Positions 1 to 8,492 of a DNA stretch of 64,000 nt are shown here, in pieces. Source of the DNA: Streptomyces pseudovenezuelae (GTDB lineage Bacteria; Actinomycetota; Actinomycetes; Streptomycetales; Streptomycetaceae); contig NZ_JARXVH010000005.1 in assembly GCF_029892565.1 (NCBI RefSeq), positions 124,001-188,000 of the forward strand. The letters run 5' to 3'. A program made the position numbers and the translations under genes. The notes beneath the pieces were generated by a model. It was not told the DNA's origin, did not search any database, and worked only from the letters and a program-made list of their open reading frames with translations. The first letter of the stretch is position 1. The number at the start of each line of letters is the position of its first letter.

Positions 1-38
1 CCACCGGCGATGCCCGTCAGAAGGGTGCGTCGGCGCAT
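1..38 (-). CDS. Partial gene, N-terminus only, probably exported
   Basis: An ATG at 38-36 follows the pectinesterase TGA (42-40) with one base between them, so this is the next gene of the pectin operon and runs off the left edge of the window. Only twelve residues are visible, beginning M-R-R-R-T-L-L-T-G-I-A-G. The arginine run followed by hydrophobic small residues is what the start of a Tat or Sec export signal looks like, so a secreted carbohydrate-active protein is a reasonable inference. The product itself cannot be named from this fragment. Confidence 0.6.
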   Translation of the reverse strand, partial: MRRRTLLTGIAG

Positions 39-39
39 C

Positions 40-1170
40 TCAGCAGCCCTCCCGCCAGGGCGCCCAGTCACCCAGATATGCCTCGCGGGTCGCCGACGCG
101 GCCTCGGCGCTGGCGAGTTGGGGCCGGTTCGCGGGGAAGGTGATCCGGGCACCGGGCCCGGTGTTGCGGTACTCGGCGAACCGCTGGCTCTGCCACGGGT
201 AGGCGTCCGACATGTTGGTGTAGGGCGCGACCGCGTCGATGCCGGGGCCGAGGCGGGTCTCCCGGACGGTGAGCATCGGACGGGCCGTGGTGTCGGAGCT
301 GGGCACCCAGGGACGGGCCAACTTGTAGGCGGCGACCGGGGCTTCACCGCTCACGTGCCCTCGCGTCACCAAGTAGCCGCGCGGGTTGGCGACCGCGGTG
401 GAAGGCGCGAAGACGAAGCCGTACGGGGCGGAGGCGAGGTCGGTGCGGTTCAGGGTCCGGAAGTGGCAGTCCTCGTAGACCGCGGTGGCCCGACCGAAGA
501 CGAAGTCGACGTCGCCCTCGGCGTAACAGTGCGCGTAGTACTGGCGGGCGAAGGTGCCGAGCGCGAGCGTGTCCGCGTACAGCGTGTCCTGGTGGCCGAG
601 GAAGCGGCAGTGGGTGAACGAACTCCGGTCGCCCTGCACCTTGATGGCGACCGCCTGGGTCCCGGTGATGTCGGGGTGGTCGGCGCGCAGCCAGTCGTTG
701 GCGAAGGTGATCCAGCGGGCGGTGAAGCCGTCGGCCTGGACGGTCGTGGTGGCCGACCCGGTGGTGCCGTACGTGCCGCCGCCCGGCTTGGGGGTGCCGG
801 CCGCGTTGTCGTAGACGATCACGACGTCCCGGGGGTCCTCCGAGGCGCCGATCCAGGTGGCCCCGGTACGGCTGACGTCGACGGCGACCGTCTCCCGATA
901 GGTGCCGGGAGCGATGACGAGGGCCCAGCCGCTGCCGGCCGCGGCGGTCACGGCGGCCTGGACGGTGGTGTGGTCGCCGCGTCCGCGGGGGGCGACGTAC
1001 AGGGTCTGCGGGGTGAGGCGGCGGCCGGGGGAACCGTACTGGCCGAAGGGGCCGCGCCGACCGGTGACGGCGTGCGCGGGGACAGCGACGAGGCCGACTC
1101 CGGCACCGACGGCGCCGGCAATGAACCGCCTTCTCGAAAGGGGACGTTGACCGTGATGGTGCGAGGGCAT
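40..1170 (-). CDS. Secreted pectinesterase (carbohydrate esterase family 8)
   Basis: 376 aa. Removes methyl esters from homogalacturonan, exposing it to pectate lyase. A twin-arginine signal (S-R-R-R-F near residues 12-16, then a hydrophobic run ending P-A-H-A about residue 34) indicates Tat export. CE8 landmarks are present in order: GTYRE (89-93), QAVAIKV (172-178), GHQDTLY with Asp195, DFVFG with Asp222 and ARPW with Arg286. These match the two catalytic aspartates and the arginine of the family; the usual LGRPW reads LARPW. It is a right-handed beta-helix enzyme of about usual bacterial length. It lies 103 bp downstream of the pectate lyase on the same strand. Family assignment is firm; substrate preference is inferred. 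Confidence 0.93.
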   Translation of the reverse strand: MPSHHHGQRPLSRRRFIAGAVGAGVGLVAVPAHAVTGRRGPFGQYGSPGRRLTPQTLYVAPRGRGDHTTVQAAVTAAAGSGWALVIAPGTYRETVAVDVSRTGATWIGASEDPRDVVIVYDNAAGTPKPGGGTYGTTGSATTTVQADGFTARWITFANDWLRADHPDITGTQAVAIKVQGDRSSFTHCRFLGHQDTLYADTLALGTFARQYYAHCYAEGDVDFVFGRATAVYEDCHFRTLNRTDLASAPYGFVFAPSTAVANPRGYLVTRGHVSGEAPVAAYKLARPWVPSSDTTARPMLTVRETRLGPGIDAVAPYTNMSDAYPWQSQRFAEYRNTGPGARITFPANRPQLASAEAASATREAYLGDWAPWREGC

Positions 1171-1273
1171 GCGGGTGCTCCTTCGCGGTACCGAGTTGGT
1201 GCTGAGTGATATCCGGGAGTGGCCGGGGCGGAGCCGAGACGCCGCCCCGGCGGTCGGTCGTGCGGAGGACGGA

Positions 1274-2584
1274 TCAGCCCAGGCGTCCCGATCCGGCGCC
1301 GCAGTCGACGATGTGCGGGACGGCCCTGGCCGGATCGACCTTGGTGCGCAGCGACGGCGTCCAGCCCGCCCCGGACTCCAGGGTCTCGGCGGGGATCTCG
1401 GCGTTGTGGACGGCGATCAGGTCGGTCTTCACTCCGTTGACGTAGTTGTCGGCGGCGGTCAGCGGCGAGACGTTCCACCGCTTCAGCACCTTGCCCGCAC
1501 TGACCCCCTCGGCCAGCGTGAACGCGTTGTGCTCAGCGACGAGTTGGGACTCCTTGCCGATACCGAAGCTGTAGGAGTAGCCGTCGTTCGCGACGAAGTG
1601 GTTGTTGTAGGAGTCCACTTGGCCGAACCGGACACGGGGCGCACGCTCGACGAGGTTCGAGAACAGGTTGTGATGGAAGGTGACCTTGAGGTGCCCCCGG
1701 TCGCCGACGGCCGTCGACTCGCTGTCGCTGTTGCCGACCAGGATCGTCTTGTCGTGGTCCTCGAAGACGTTCCAGGAGGCTGTGACGTAGTCGGCGCCCC
1801 TGACGACGTCGAGTTCACCGTCGTGCTGTTCGTAGATGCGGCCGTAGTAGGACGGCAGGGTGCTGTCCGGGTGGTCGCCGTCGGTGAACGTGTTGTGGTC
1901 CATCCACACGTGCGTCGAGCCGTAGATCACCGCGCTGTCGTACTCGGAGTTCCAGTTGCCGTCGGCGGTGTCGGTCGGGTCCCACTGCGGGAAGCAGTCG
2001 AGCGGGCTCTCGAAGCTCAGGTTGCGGACGATGACGTTGTCTACGCCCTTGATCTGCAGGCTGGCGCCGCTGAAGCCGGCGTTCTTGCCGATGCCGACGA
2101 TGGTGGTGTTGGCCGGCACGGAGGCCTTGATGTAGGCGTCCTGGTTCGCGGCGGAGGCGCGGCGCAGGCCCTCGGGGCTGTCGGCGGGCTCGCCGTCCAG
2201 GTTCTTGTCGTGGCCCCAGACCGCGGGGTCGTACGTGGCCAGGTAGCCGGCGAAGTCGTACCCCGCCGCCTCGAACGAGGCACAACTCGGCCCGTCGGCG
2301 TCGATGGTGCCCTTCACCTTGATGATCTTCGGCGTGCTGCCACCGGCGGCGAGCGCGGCCTTGAAGCCGTCCCAGTCGCTGACGGTGTGGACGTGCGCGG
2401 CGTCGGCGGCGGCGCCACCGGTGGTGCCGGTGCCCGCGGCTGCCCAGCCGTCGTTGGCGGGCAGCACCTGCCGGTCGAGGGCGGGCCGGTGGGCGGCCTG
2501 GGCCGTCCCGGTGACGGCGAGCACGAGAGCCGTGCAGCCCACGACCGCCGTAATGACGCGTCCATGACATCCAAATGTGTGCAC
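1274..2584 (-). CDS. Secreted pectate lyase (PL1)
   Basis: 436 aa from a GTG start with GAGGAG nine bases upstream. Cleaves de-esterified homogalacturonan by beta-elimination. A Sec signal peptide ends about residue 30 (A-Q-A). Family 1 landmarks are WMDH at 227-230 (calcium-binding region), the ELDVVRGADYVT segment near 257-268, and RAPRVRFG at 314-321, which carries the arginine that acts as the base in PL1 enzymes. The protein is longer than minimal PL1 catalytic domains, with an insertion near residues 100-150. It sits 17 bp after the acetylesterase gene, so the two are co-transcribed. Identification rests on these motifs; calcium dependence is known for the family. Confidence 0.93.
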   Translation of the reverse strand: MHTFGCHGRVITAVVGCTALVLAVTGTAQAAHRPALDRQVLPANDGWAAAGTGTTGGAAADAAHVHTVSDWDGFKAALAAGGSTPKIIKVKGTIDADGPSCASFEAAGYDFAGYLATYDPAVWGHDKNLDGEPADSPEGLRRASAANQDAYIKASVPANTTIVGIGKNAGFSGASLQIKGVDNVIVRNLSFESPLDCFPQWDPTDTADGNWNSEYDSAVIYGSTHVWMDHNTFTDGDHPDSTLPSYYGRIYEQHDGELDVVRGADYVTASWNVFEDHDKTILVGNSDSESTAVGDRGHLKVTFHHNLFSNLVERAPRVRFGQVDSYNNHFVANDGYSYSFGIGKESQLVAEHNAFTLAEGVSAGKVLKRWNVSPLTAADNYVNGVKTDLIAVHNAEIPAETLESGAGWTPSLRTKVDPARAVPHIVDCGAGSGRLG

Positions 2585-2601
2585 TGTGCGGGTCTCCTCA
2601 G

Positions 2602-3372
2602 CTATGCGGGTGGCCAGGTGATCCAGGAGGTGGGTATGTCCTCGTGCAGCCGGACGACATCGCGCCGGGCGAACACCCGGGTACGCACCGACTCCCGTGC
2701 CACGAGCCGCGCCACGGCGATGGCCCCCGGCGGATTGAAGTGCGTGTTGTCCTGCTCGGTGTCGGTCCAGTTGAAGTAGGTCTTCGTCGCCTCGACCCCG
2801 AGCGACTGCCAGAGCGCGAGCGACAGCGCCTCGACATCGAGCAACGCGACCCGTTCCTCCACGGCGAGCGCGCGCATGGCCGCCGGATACTCGCCGTGGG
2901 TCGGCAGGGCATTCCCGTCGACGTCGAACCGGCGGCGCTCGACGGGAGTTACGAGGACGGGCCGGGCACCCTTCGCGCGGGCGCCCGAGATGTAGAGCCG
3001 GAGACAGTCCTGGAACGTCGTCCAGGGCTCGGTGTACCGAATCGGATCTTCCACCTTCTCGTCGTTGTGCGCGAACTGGACGAGCAGCAGGTCCCCCGGC
3101 CGGATCACCGAGAGAATCGCATCAAGCCGACCCTCATCGACAAAACTCTTCGAACTGCGCCCGTTCACAGCGTGATTGGCAACAGTCAGCCCCTTCCGGA
3201 GAAAGAACGGTAAGGCCATCCCCCACCCGGTCTCAGGCGCGGCATCGGCGTATTTCTGAGCGGCGGTGGAATCCCCGGCGATATAGAGCGTGCGCTTCCT
3301 CTCCGGGCCTCGCCCGACGAGCGGAACGGCGGCCAGAGCGCCTGCGGCAACCTGTCTACGGCTAACTACCAA
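2602..3372 (-). CDS. Rhamnogalacturonan acetylesterase-like SGNH hydrolase (CE12)
   Basis: 256 aa. Removes acetyl groups from rhamnogalacturonan or pectin so that lyases can act. SGNH blocks are visible: GDSTA with Ser35, NGRSS (70-74), HND (102-104) and D-N-T-H-F-N with Asp208 and His211, giving the Ser-Asp-His triad. The start is a TTG at 3372 with GGAAGG about nine bases upstream; no ATG or GTG lies suitably in frame. A short R-R-containing hydrophobic N-terminus suggests export, although the signal is compact. The family resembles RhgT/YesT of Bacillus. It lies between the solute-binding protein gene and the pectate lyase gene, which fits pectin debranching. Confidence 0.87.
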   Translation of the reverse strand: MVVSRRQVAAGALAAVPLVGRGPERKRTLYIAGDSTAAQKYADAAPETGWGMALPFFLRKGLTVANHAVNGRSSKSFVDEGRLDAILSVIRPGDLLLVQFAHNDEKVEDPIRYTEPWTTFQDCLRLYISGARAKGARPVLVTPVERRRFDVDGNALPTHGEYPAAMRALAVEERVALLDVEALSLALWQSLGVEATKTYFNWTDTEQDNTHFNPPGAIAVARLVARESVRTRVFARRDVVRLHEDIPTSWITWPPA

Positions 3373-3393
3373 GACCGTTCACCTTCCCAACCC

Positions 3394-3440
3394 TTCAGAG
3401 GCGCGGGGAACTGCGCGAACAGCCACAACCAATCGGCAGT
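3394..3440. repeat. Streptomyces intergenic repeat (GCGCGGGGAACTGCGCGA type)
   Basis: The gap between the solute-binding protein and acetylesterase genes contains GCGCGGGGAACTGCGCGAAC at 3401-3420 followed by an A/C-rich stretch. From memory this resembles a short sequence scattered through intergenic regions of many Streptomyces chromosomes. No function is assigned here; a genome-wide copy count would settle whether it is the repeat. Confidence 0.4.
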
Positions 3441-3468
3441 CCCCCACGAACCGAATCCACCCACAGCC

Positions 3469-4806
3469 TCAGTGGTTCTGCTTCCAATCCACCTGCGCGG
3501 CGTTCAACTGCTCGGCCACCGTGTCCAGGAAGTCCTTGGACGTCATCTTCCCGAGCAGCACCTTCTGGAAGTTCGGCTCATTGTCGGCCTTGGAGATCGT
3601 GTTCCAGTCCGGCAGGTAATACGGCAGCTGCACAATCTTCGTGCCGTTGCCGTTCAACGCCTCCGCCGCCAGCTTCGTGGGCTCGGCCGACTGGATCCAC
3701 GCGTCCTGTGCGGCATCCGTGTTGGCCGGTATCTGCCCCGCCGACTTGTTGAACTTGGAGTTCTCCTCGTGCGAGAGGGCGAACTCGACGAACTTCCAGG
3801 AAGCCGCCTTGTTCTTGCTGGACTTGAACACGCTCAGCCCGTCGACGGGGTTGGAGATCTGCACCCGACTGCCGTCGTCCTGCGTCGGGTTGGGCAGCCC
3901 CCGGAACTTGCCCGCGCCCAGCGCCTTCAAGTGGTCCTGATACGAACCGAGGTTGTGGCTCAGCATCCCGATCGTGCCGCTGTCCCACTGCGCGACCATC
4001 TTGGTGAAGTCGTTGTTGACGTCGGCGGAAGGGGTGTCCTTCTTGTACAGCGCGACGTACTTCTCCAACGCGGCCACGTTCTTCGGGTCGTTGGCGGTGG
4101 TCTTGTCGCCGTTCCAGAACGAAGTGATCCCGCTCTGGCCGTACGCCGCGTCCAGCGCCGGCGCGATGGAGCCCTCGCCGCCGCGAATGGTGAACCCGAA
4201 CTGGTTCTTGCCCTTGTCCGTGAGCTTGTCGGCGGCCGCGTAGAAGTTCGACCAGGTCGTCGGCGCCTCCAGCCCGGCGCTCTCGAACAGGTCCGTCCGG
4301 TACCACAGCGTGCCGTTGTTGGACGAGGTCGGGATCTGGTACAGCTTGTCGCCGCCGCCCGCGGCCCGGCTGCCGTCCACCAGGTTCTGGCTCAGCTTGC
4401 CCTTCAGCGAGCTCTTCGCCAACCGGCTGTCCAGCGGCTCCAGGGCGCCCTGCACCGCGACCTCGGCGAGCATCGCGGTGCCGACCCCGCCGACGTCGGG
4501 CAGTCCGCCGCCCTGGATGGCGGTGTCGTACTTGGACTGGGCGCTGGCGGCCGGGATCCCGACGTAGTTGACCTTGATGTCCGGGTTCTTCTTCTCGAAG
4601 TCGGCGATGATCTCCTTCCAGATGTCGGTGCGGACACCGCCGTTGTTGTCCCAGAAGGTGATCTCGCCCTTGCCGGAGCCCTCGTCGCCCTTGTCCCCCG
4701 CGCTCCCGCTGCCGTCGTCACCACAGGCGGTGGCGGTCAGCGCGAGCACGGAACCCAGGGCGACGGCGAGGGCGAGGCGCCTGCTTCTGCGGATGCTGAT
4801 CTTCAT
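3469..4806 (-). CDS. ABC sugar transporter solute-binding lipoprotein
   Basis: 445 aa. Family 1 extracellular binding protein that delivers sugars or oligosaccharides to the permeases encoded upstream. The start chosen is ATG 4806, preceded by a GAAGAGAG-like ribosome site, because it opens directly into a positively charged signal (M-K-I-S-I-R-R-S-R-R) with lipobox T-A-T-A-C. A longer in-frame reading would add 42 residues without a signal. The mature part begins with a Gly/Asp/Ser linker and then F-W-D-N, typical of the family. The gene has its own upstream region containing an operator-like palindrome, so it is probably expressed separately and strongly. No ATPase gene is present nearby; such importers usually share an MsiK-type ATPase in Streptomyces. 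Confidence 0.92.
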   Translation of the reverse strand: MKISIRRSRRLALAVALGSVLALTATACGDDGSGSAGDKGDEGSGKGEITFWDNNGGVRTDIWKEIIADFEKKNPDIKVNYVGIPAASAQSKYDTAIQGGGLPDVGGVGTAMLAEVAVQGALEPLDSRLAKSSLKGKLSQNLVDGSRAAGGGDKLYQIPTSSNNGTLWYRTDLFESAGLEAPTTWSNFYAAADKLTDKGKNQFGFTIRGGEGSIAPALDAAYGQSGITSFWNGDKTTANDPKNVAALEKYVALYKKDTPSADVNNDFTKMVAQWDSGTIGMLSHNLGSYQDHLKALGAGKFRGLPNPTQDDGSRVQISNPVDGLSVFKSSKNKAASWKFVEFALSHEENSKFNKSAGQIPANTDAAQDAWIQSAEPTKLAAEALNGNGTKIVQLPYYLPDWNTISKADNEPNFQKVLLGKMTSKDFLDTVAEQLNAAQVDWKQNH

Positions 4807-4888
4807 CGGTCGGCTCTCTTCTTCTGGATCCAACGGTGACTTGCGGGTGCGGGGGGCGGCGGACGAAGGGGCGCGTGAGCGAGAGATG

Positions 4889-4902
4889 GGTAAGCGCTTG
4901 CC
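4889..4902. promoter_or_regulatory. LacI-type operator candidate
   Basis: GGTAAGCGCTTGCC upstream of the solute-binding protein start has a perfect AAGCGCTT core and GG/CC ends; only the T/G pair between them is mismatched. The central CG step and the overall shape are those of LacI-family operators. The same octamer occurs upstream of the permease genes at 10375-10382. No LacI-family gene is in this window, so the regulator would be encoded elsewhere. Confidence 0.5.
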
Positions 4903-4953
4903 ATGCAGGTGCTGCGTCATTGCGGCTCCCAACAGGACTACGGGTGAGGTGAG

Positions 4954-6462
4954 TTACAAGGAGTCGATCCTGAAGTGCGTGAAGGTTGCCGCGCCGGCGT
5001 GCCCCTTGCCGACGGGTGCCAGGGCGAACAGACCGAGCAGGGCTCCGACCCAGCGCCAGGGGGTGGCGGCGAAGACGGGACCGGAGGGGCGCGGGCCCTC
5101 GCCGAGGTCGTGGAAGAACCGGCAGCGTGCCCCCGCGCCGATCTCGATCCGCAGCCGCACGCGTCCCTCCGGCGCGAGCCGTGGGTGCGCGGCGTCCCGC
5201 TCCCTCTCGGCGACCGCCTCGGCGAACCGGTGCACGAGGTGGACCGTCCCGTCCTCGCCCCGCTGGAGCCCGATCCAGCCGAACGCGTCGCCGAGCACCG
5301 CGAGTCCGGCCCGCGCTCCCGGATCCTCGCTGTGCAGCCGCAGCTCGACCTCGACGGCGGACGGGGTGCCGGGCAGCCGCTGCGTGAGGACGTTCGGGAG
5401 TTTGCGCAGGTCATGGGTGTCGACCGAGCGGGCGCAGGTCAGCCGGAGTCCGTCGCCGGAGTGCTGGGTGGCCCAGCCGTCCTGCGGGTTGGCGGTCCAC
5501 GACCACTGGCGGCCGAAGCGTCCGCCGGGGAAGTCGTCGTCGGTGGCGGGCGCCGCGGGAGGCTGCGGCGGTAAGTCGGGGCGTCGGTGTACGGCGACGG
5601 GGGCGCCCTCGTCCCCGAGCACCGGCCAGCCCTCCGCGCCCCAGCGCATCGGCTGGAGGTGCACGACCCTGCCGTACGCGCCCCGCTGCTGGAAGTGCAG
5701 GAACCAGTCCTCGCCGGACTGGGTGCGCACCCAGCCGCCCTGGTGGGGGCCGTTGACGTCGGTGTCCTTCTGTTCGAGGACGATCTTCTCCTCGTACGGG
5801 CCGAAGAAGCCGCGTGCGCGGAGGGCGCCCTGCCAGCCGGTCTCCACTCCCCCGGCGGGCGCCAGGATCCAGAACCAGCCGTCGTGCCGGTAGAGCTTGG
5901 GGCCCTCCAGGGTGAACCAGCCCGGGATGCGGTCTCCGTCGACGATCACCTTGCCCTCGTCGAGGAGTTCGGTGCCGTCGGGGCGCATACGGTGGCCGGT
6001 GAGGCGGTTCTTGATGCCGGAGCGGGACTTGGCCCAGGCGTGCACGAGGTAGGCCTCGCCGGTCTCCTCGTCCCACAAGGGGCAGGGGTCGATGAGCCCC
6101 TTGCCGGCCTTCATCAGGTGCGGGCGGGTCCAAGGGCCGCGTATCTCCGGGGCGTTGACCTGGAAGATGCCCTGGTCGGGGTCGCCCCAGAAGATCCAGA
6201 AGCGGTCGTCGTGATGGCGCAGCGAGGGGGCCCAGACTCCGCAGTCGGGCCGTGGGGTCCTGAACTCGGCGGCGGGTTCCAGGCGTTGCAGCGCGTGGCC
6301 GACCAGCGTCCAGTTGACCAGGTCGCGCGAGTGCAGCAGCGGCAGGCCGGGGGCGCGGCCGAAGGTCGACGCGGTGAGGTAGAAGTCGTCGCCGACGCGG
6401 ATGACGTCCGGGTCGGACCAGTCGGCGTTCAGGACCGGGTTCGTATACACGTCGTCCGTCAC
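4954..6462 (-). CDS. GH43 glycosidase (beta-xylosidase / alpha-L-arabinofuranosidase type)
   Basis: 502 aa, no signal peptide, so it probably acts in the cytoplasm on imported oligosaccharides. The GTG start at 6462 overlaps the preceding stop (GTGA) and has GGAAGG upstream. The five-blade propeller region (about 1-310) carries the GH43 triad: Asp17 in S-D-P-D-V (base), Asp125 in L-I-D-P-C-P (pKa modulator) and Glu186 in L-E-G-P-K-L (acid). A C-terminal beta-sandwich follows, from about residue 325 (D-D-F to the end), as in the GH43 subfamilies with a xylosidase-type C-terminal domain. In this locus arabinan or galactan side chains of pectin are likely substrates, but specificity cannot be read from sequence. 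Confidence 0.9.
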   Translation of the reverse strand: MTDDVYTNPVLNADWSDPDVIRVGDDFYLTASTFGRAPGLPLLHSRDLVNWTLVGHALQRLEPAAEFRTPRPDCGVWAPSLRHHDDRFWIFWGDPDQGIFQVNAPEIRGPWTRPHLMKAGKGLIDPCPLWDEETGEAYLVHAWAKSRSGIKNRLTGHRMRPDGTELLDEGKVIVDGDRIPGWFTLEGPKLYRHDGWFWILAPAGGVETGWQGALRARGFFGPYEEKIVLEQKDTDVNGPHQGGWVRTQSGEDWFLHFQQRGAYGRVVHLQPMRWGAEGWPVLGDEGAPVAVHRRPDLPPQPPAAPATDDDFPGGRFGRQWSWTANPQDGWATQHSGDGLRLTCARSVDTHDLRKLPNVLTQRLPGTPSAVEVELRLHSEDPGARAGLAVLGDAFGWIGLQRGEDGTVHLVHRFAEAVAERERDAAHPRLAPEGRVRLRIEIGAGARCRFFHDLGEGPRPSGPVFAATPWRWVGALLGLFALAPVGKGHAGAATFTHFRIDSL

Positions 6463-7304
6463 CGGCTGACCGCCTTCCGCACCAGTGCCGCCGCTTCGCT
6501 CCGGCCCAGCCGGCCGTCGGCGACGACGGTGACGACCCGGCGTACGACGGTCGCGCCGGACGGGACCGGCAGCCGTTCGGTGTGCGCCAACGACGAGCCC
6601 ACGCCCGGGTATTCGGCGGTGCGCACGAACCACGGGTCCTGGCGGGTGGCGTCCGTGGCGCCGGCGAGGACGAGGGTCCAGCCGGCGCCCGTGAGGGCGA
6701 GCCAGTCGGCTCGGGTGCCGTGGACCGCCGACTCGCCCTCGCGCTCGGCGGTGAAGACGTCGGGGGTGGTGGACTCCTTGCGGGCCCGCCAGAAGAAGCC
6801 GCCGTAGGCCGCGCCTGGGCGCCCGTTGGTGGCCGGGCTGCCGATGGACAGCGGGTCGGGCGTGATGTTGGTGAGGGAGAAGGTGAAGTCCAACGCCCAG
6901 GCGGTGTCGGTGAGTTCGGTGGCGGAGACGGTGCGGCGCTCGCGCAGCAGCTCGGCGCCGGACGCCACCCAGCGCAGTTCCTCCACGAAGCCGTCGGGGT
7001 CGCGGAGCTGGAAGGCGGCGTGGCGCTGGGCACCGTGGTTGTCCAGTTCGGTGGGGCCCTGGTCGCGGACGTAGGTGCGGCCGCCCCAGAAGTTGTGCCC
7101 CTCGACGTCGGGAACGGCGACATCGACGCCGAGGTGGTGGAGGTGGTCGGCGGGGCTCAGTTCGGTGACCGCCGTGCCGGCCAGGGTGGTGACGGGGTGC
7201 AGATGGGGGCGCGGGGAAAGGACGCCCGGCAGTTCGGGCCGGGTGACGTAGCGGCCGACCGGGCGGCCCGCGACGCGCAGGACCAGGGTGTCGTCGGTCG
7301 TCAT
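6459..7304 (-). CDS. PmoA-like protein (DUF6807)
   Basis: 281 aa from ATG 7304, with AGAGGTGA upstream. Resembles the family annotated as methane oxygenase PmoA, a name inherited from automated annotation; there is no methane oxidation context here. Visible features are a repeated H-L-H-H-L-G-V-D segment (about 55-63), G-H-N-F-W-G-G (about 69-75) and many beta-strand-like stretches, with no signal peptide or membrane segment. Members of this family typically sit beside sugar-acid oxidoreductases and transporters, as here between a Gfo/Idh/MocA oxidoreductase and GH43. A carbohydrate-binding or sugar-modifying role is inferred from context only. Confidence 0.75.
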   Translation of the reverse strand: MTTDDTLVLRVAGRPVGRYVTRPELPGVLSPRPHLHPVTTLAGTAVTELSPADHLHHLGVDVAVPDVEGHNFWGGRTYVRDQGPTELDNHGAQRHAAFQLRDPDGFVEELRWVASGAELLRERRTVSATELTDTAWALDFTFSLTNITPDPLSIGSPATNGRPGAAYGGFFWRARKESTTPDVFTAEREGESAVHGTRADWLALTGAGWTLVLAGATDATRQDPWFVRTAEYPGVGSSLAHTERLPVPSGATVVRRVVTVVADGRLGRSEAAALVRKAVSR

Positions 7305-7327
7305 GTGCTCACCTCTTTCGGTAGCGC

Positions 7328-8443
7328 TCAGGAGGCGCCCAACTCGGAGTAGAGGGCGAGGGAGTCGGCCGCGGCGACGACCAGGCCGTCGATGCCGCGC
7401 ACCACCCGGCGGTCCTCGTCGGGCAGGAAGTACCACGCGTCGGCGGGCAGTTGGGCCGGGTCGGCGGCCAGTCGGATCGCTTCGACGACCTTCATGAAGG
7501 CGCCCGTGGCATCCGGTTCGACCAGCAGGGCGGCGCCGGTGGTGAGGTGCTCGACCAGGTTCTCCAACAGGTCCGTGCGGCCGTACTCGCTCTCCTGCGG
7601 ACCGTGGTCCGCCCGCTGCACCAGCACCCGGTCCAGCTTGTACCAGTAGGTGATCCGGCCGCTGTGGCCGTGCACCACGACGTACGGCTCCCCCGCCTCC
7701 TCGGCGCACAGGGTCGCGGCGACGGTGACCGGGCCGCGCGGGGTGCTCACGCGGACGCAGGAGGTGTCGTCGGACTCGATGTCGTTGGCGCGCAGCAGCT
7801 CGGTCTCGATGCCGGTGACGTCCTCCGCGCGGGTGGTGCCGAGCAGGGCGAGCCCGGTGGCGACGGTGTGAGCGAGGGGGTTGGTGAGCACCCCGTCGAC
7901 CACGTCGACGCCGTTCAGGCGCCGCTTCCCGGCCCAGGGTGCCCGTCGGTAGTACGACTCCGCACGCGCCCAGGCCCCGGCCCCGCCGACACCCACGATC
8001 TCCCCGATCGCGCCCTCGGCGAGCAGCTTCCGGATCGCGGGGACGGCGTGCGAGCCCAGCGACTGGAAGCCGATCTGGCAGACCACGCCGGCCGCGGCGA
8101 CCCCGTCGGCCATCCGCCGGAACTCCGCGTACGAGGGCGCGGGCGGCTTCTCCAGCAGGAGGTGCACGCCCCGCTCGGCGGCGATCAGGGCGAGGTCGGT
8201 GTGGGTCGGGATCGGCGTGCAGATCACGGCGACGCGGGCCCGGGTGGAATCGAGCAGAGCAGCGAAGTCGGCGGACTGCTCGGGCAGTTCGCCCCCGAAC
8301 TCCTCCTCGGTCAGCGGCGTCAGCTCGCAGATTCCCACGAGTCGTACGAGCCCCTTGTCCTGGAGCCTGCGGATGTTCTCGACGTGCCAGCGGCCGTGGC
8401 CGCGCGCACCCGCGAGAACGACGGGAACGGGGATGCTGCTCAT
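7328..8443 (-). CDS. Gfo/Idh/MocA family NAD(P)-dependent oxidoreductase
   Basis: 371 aa. Sugar or sugar-acid dehydrogenase of the glucose-fructose oxidoreductase class. The N-terminal Rossmann region starts V-V-L-A-G-A-R-G-H-G. The family E-K-P motif is at 98-100, with Lys99 the expected catalytic-site lysine, and the C-terminal alpha/beta domain follows from about residue 125. It starts 49 bp after the permease gene and is followed at 23 bp by the PmoA-like gene, so it belongs to the import operon. A likely role is oxidation or epimerisation of an imported pectin-derived sugar; the substrate is not evident. Confidence 0.88.
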   Translation of the reverse strand: MSSIPVPVVLAGARGHGRWHVENIRRLQDKGLVRLVGICELTPLTEEEFGGELPEQSADFAALLDSTRARVAVICTPIPTHTDLALIAAERGVHLLLEKPPAPSYAEFRRMADGVAAAGVVCQIGFQSLGSHAVPAIRKLLAEGAIGEIVGVGGAGAWARAESYYRRAPWAGKRRLNGVDVVDGVLTNPLAHTVATGLALLGTTRAEDVTGIETELLRANDIESDDTSCVRVSTPRGPVTVAATLCAEEAGEPYVVVHGHSGRITYWYKLDRVLVQRADHGPQESEYGRTDLLENLVEHLTTGAALLVEPDATGAFMKVVEAIRLAADPAQLPADAWYFLPDEDRRVVRGIDGLVVAAADSLALYSELGAS

Positions 8444-8492
8444 GGGATTCTCCCTGCGCTGTCGATCTTTGCGTGCAGGGTAAGTCGTCGGC

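Noticed and set aside
10..1209. Long open frame on the plus strand over the pectinesterase gene
   Set aside because: Low-complexity Gly/Arg/Val composition and no homology features; a by-product of high GC on the strand opposite a real gene. Many similar frames were discarded.
3394..3440. Terminator or CRISPR-like repeat
   Set aside because: Single copy here, no long stem; it looks like a dispersed Streptomyces intergenic sequence.
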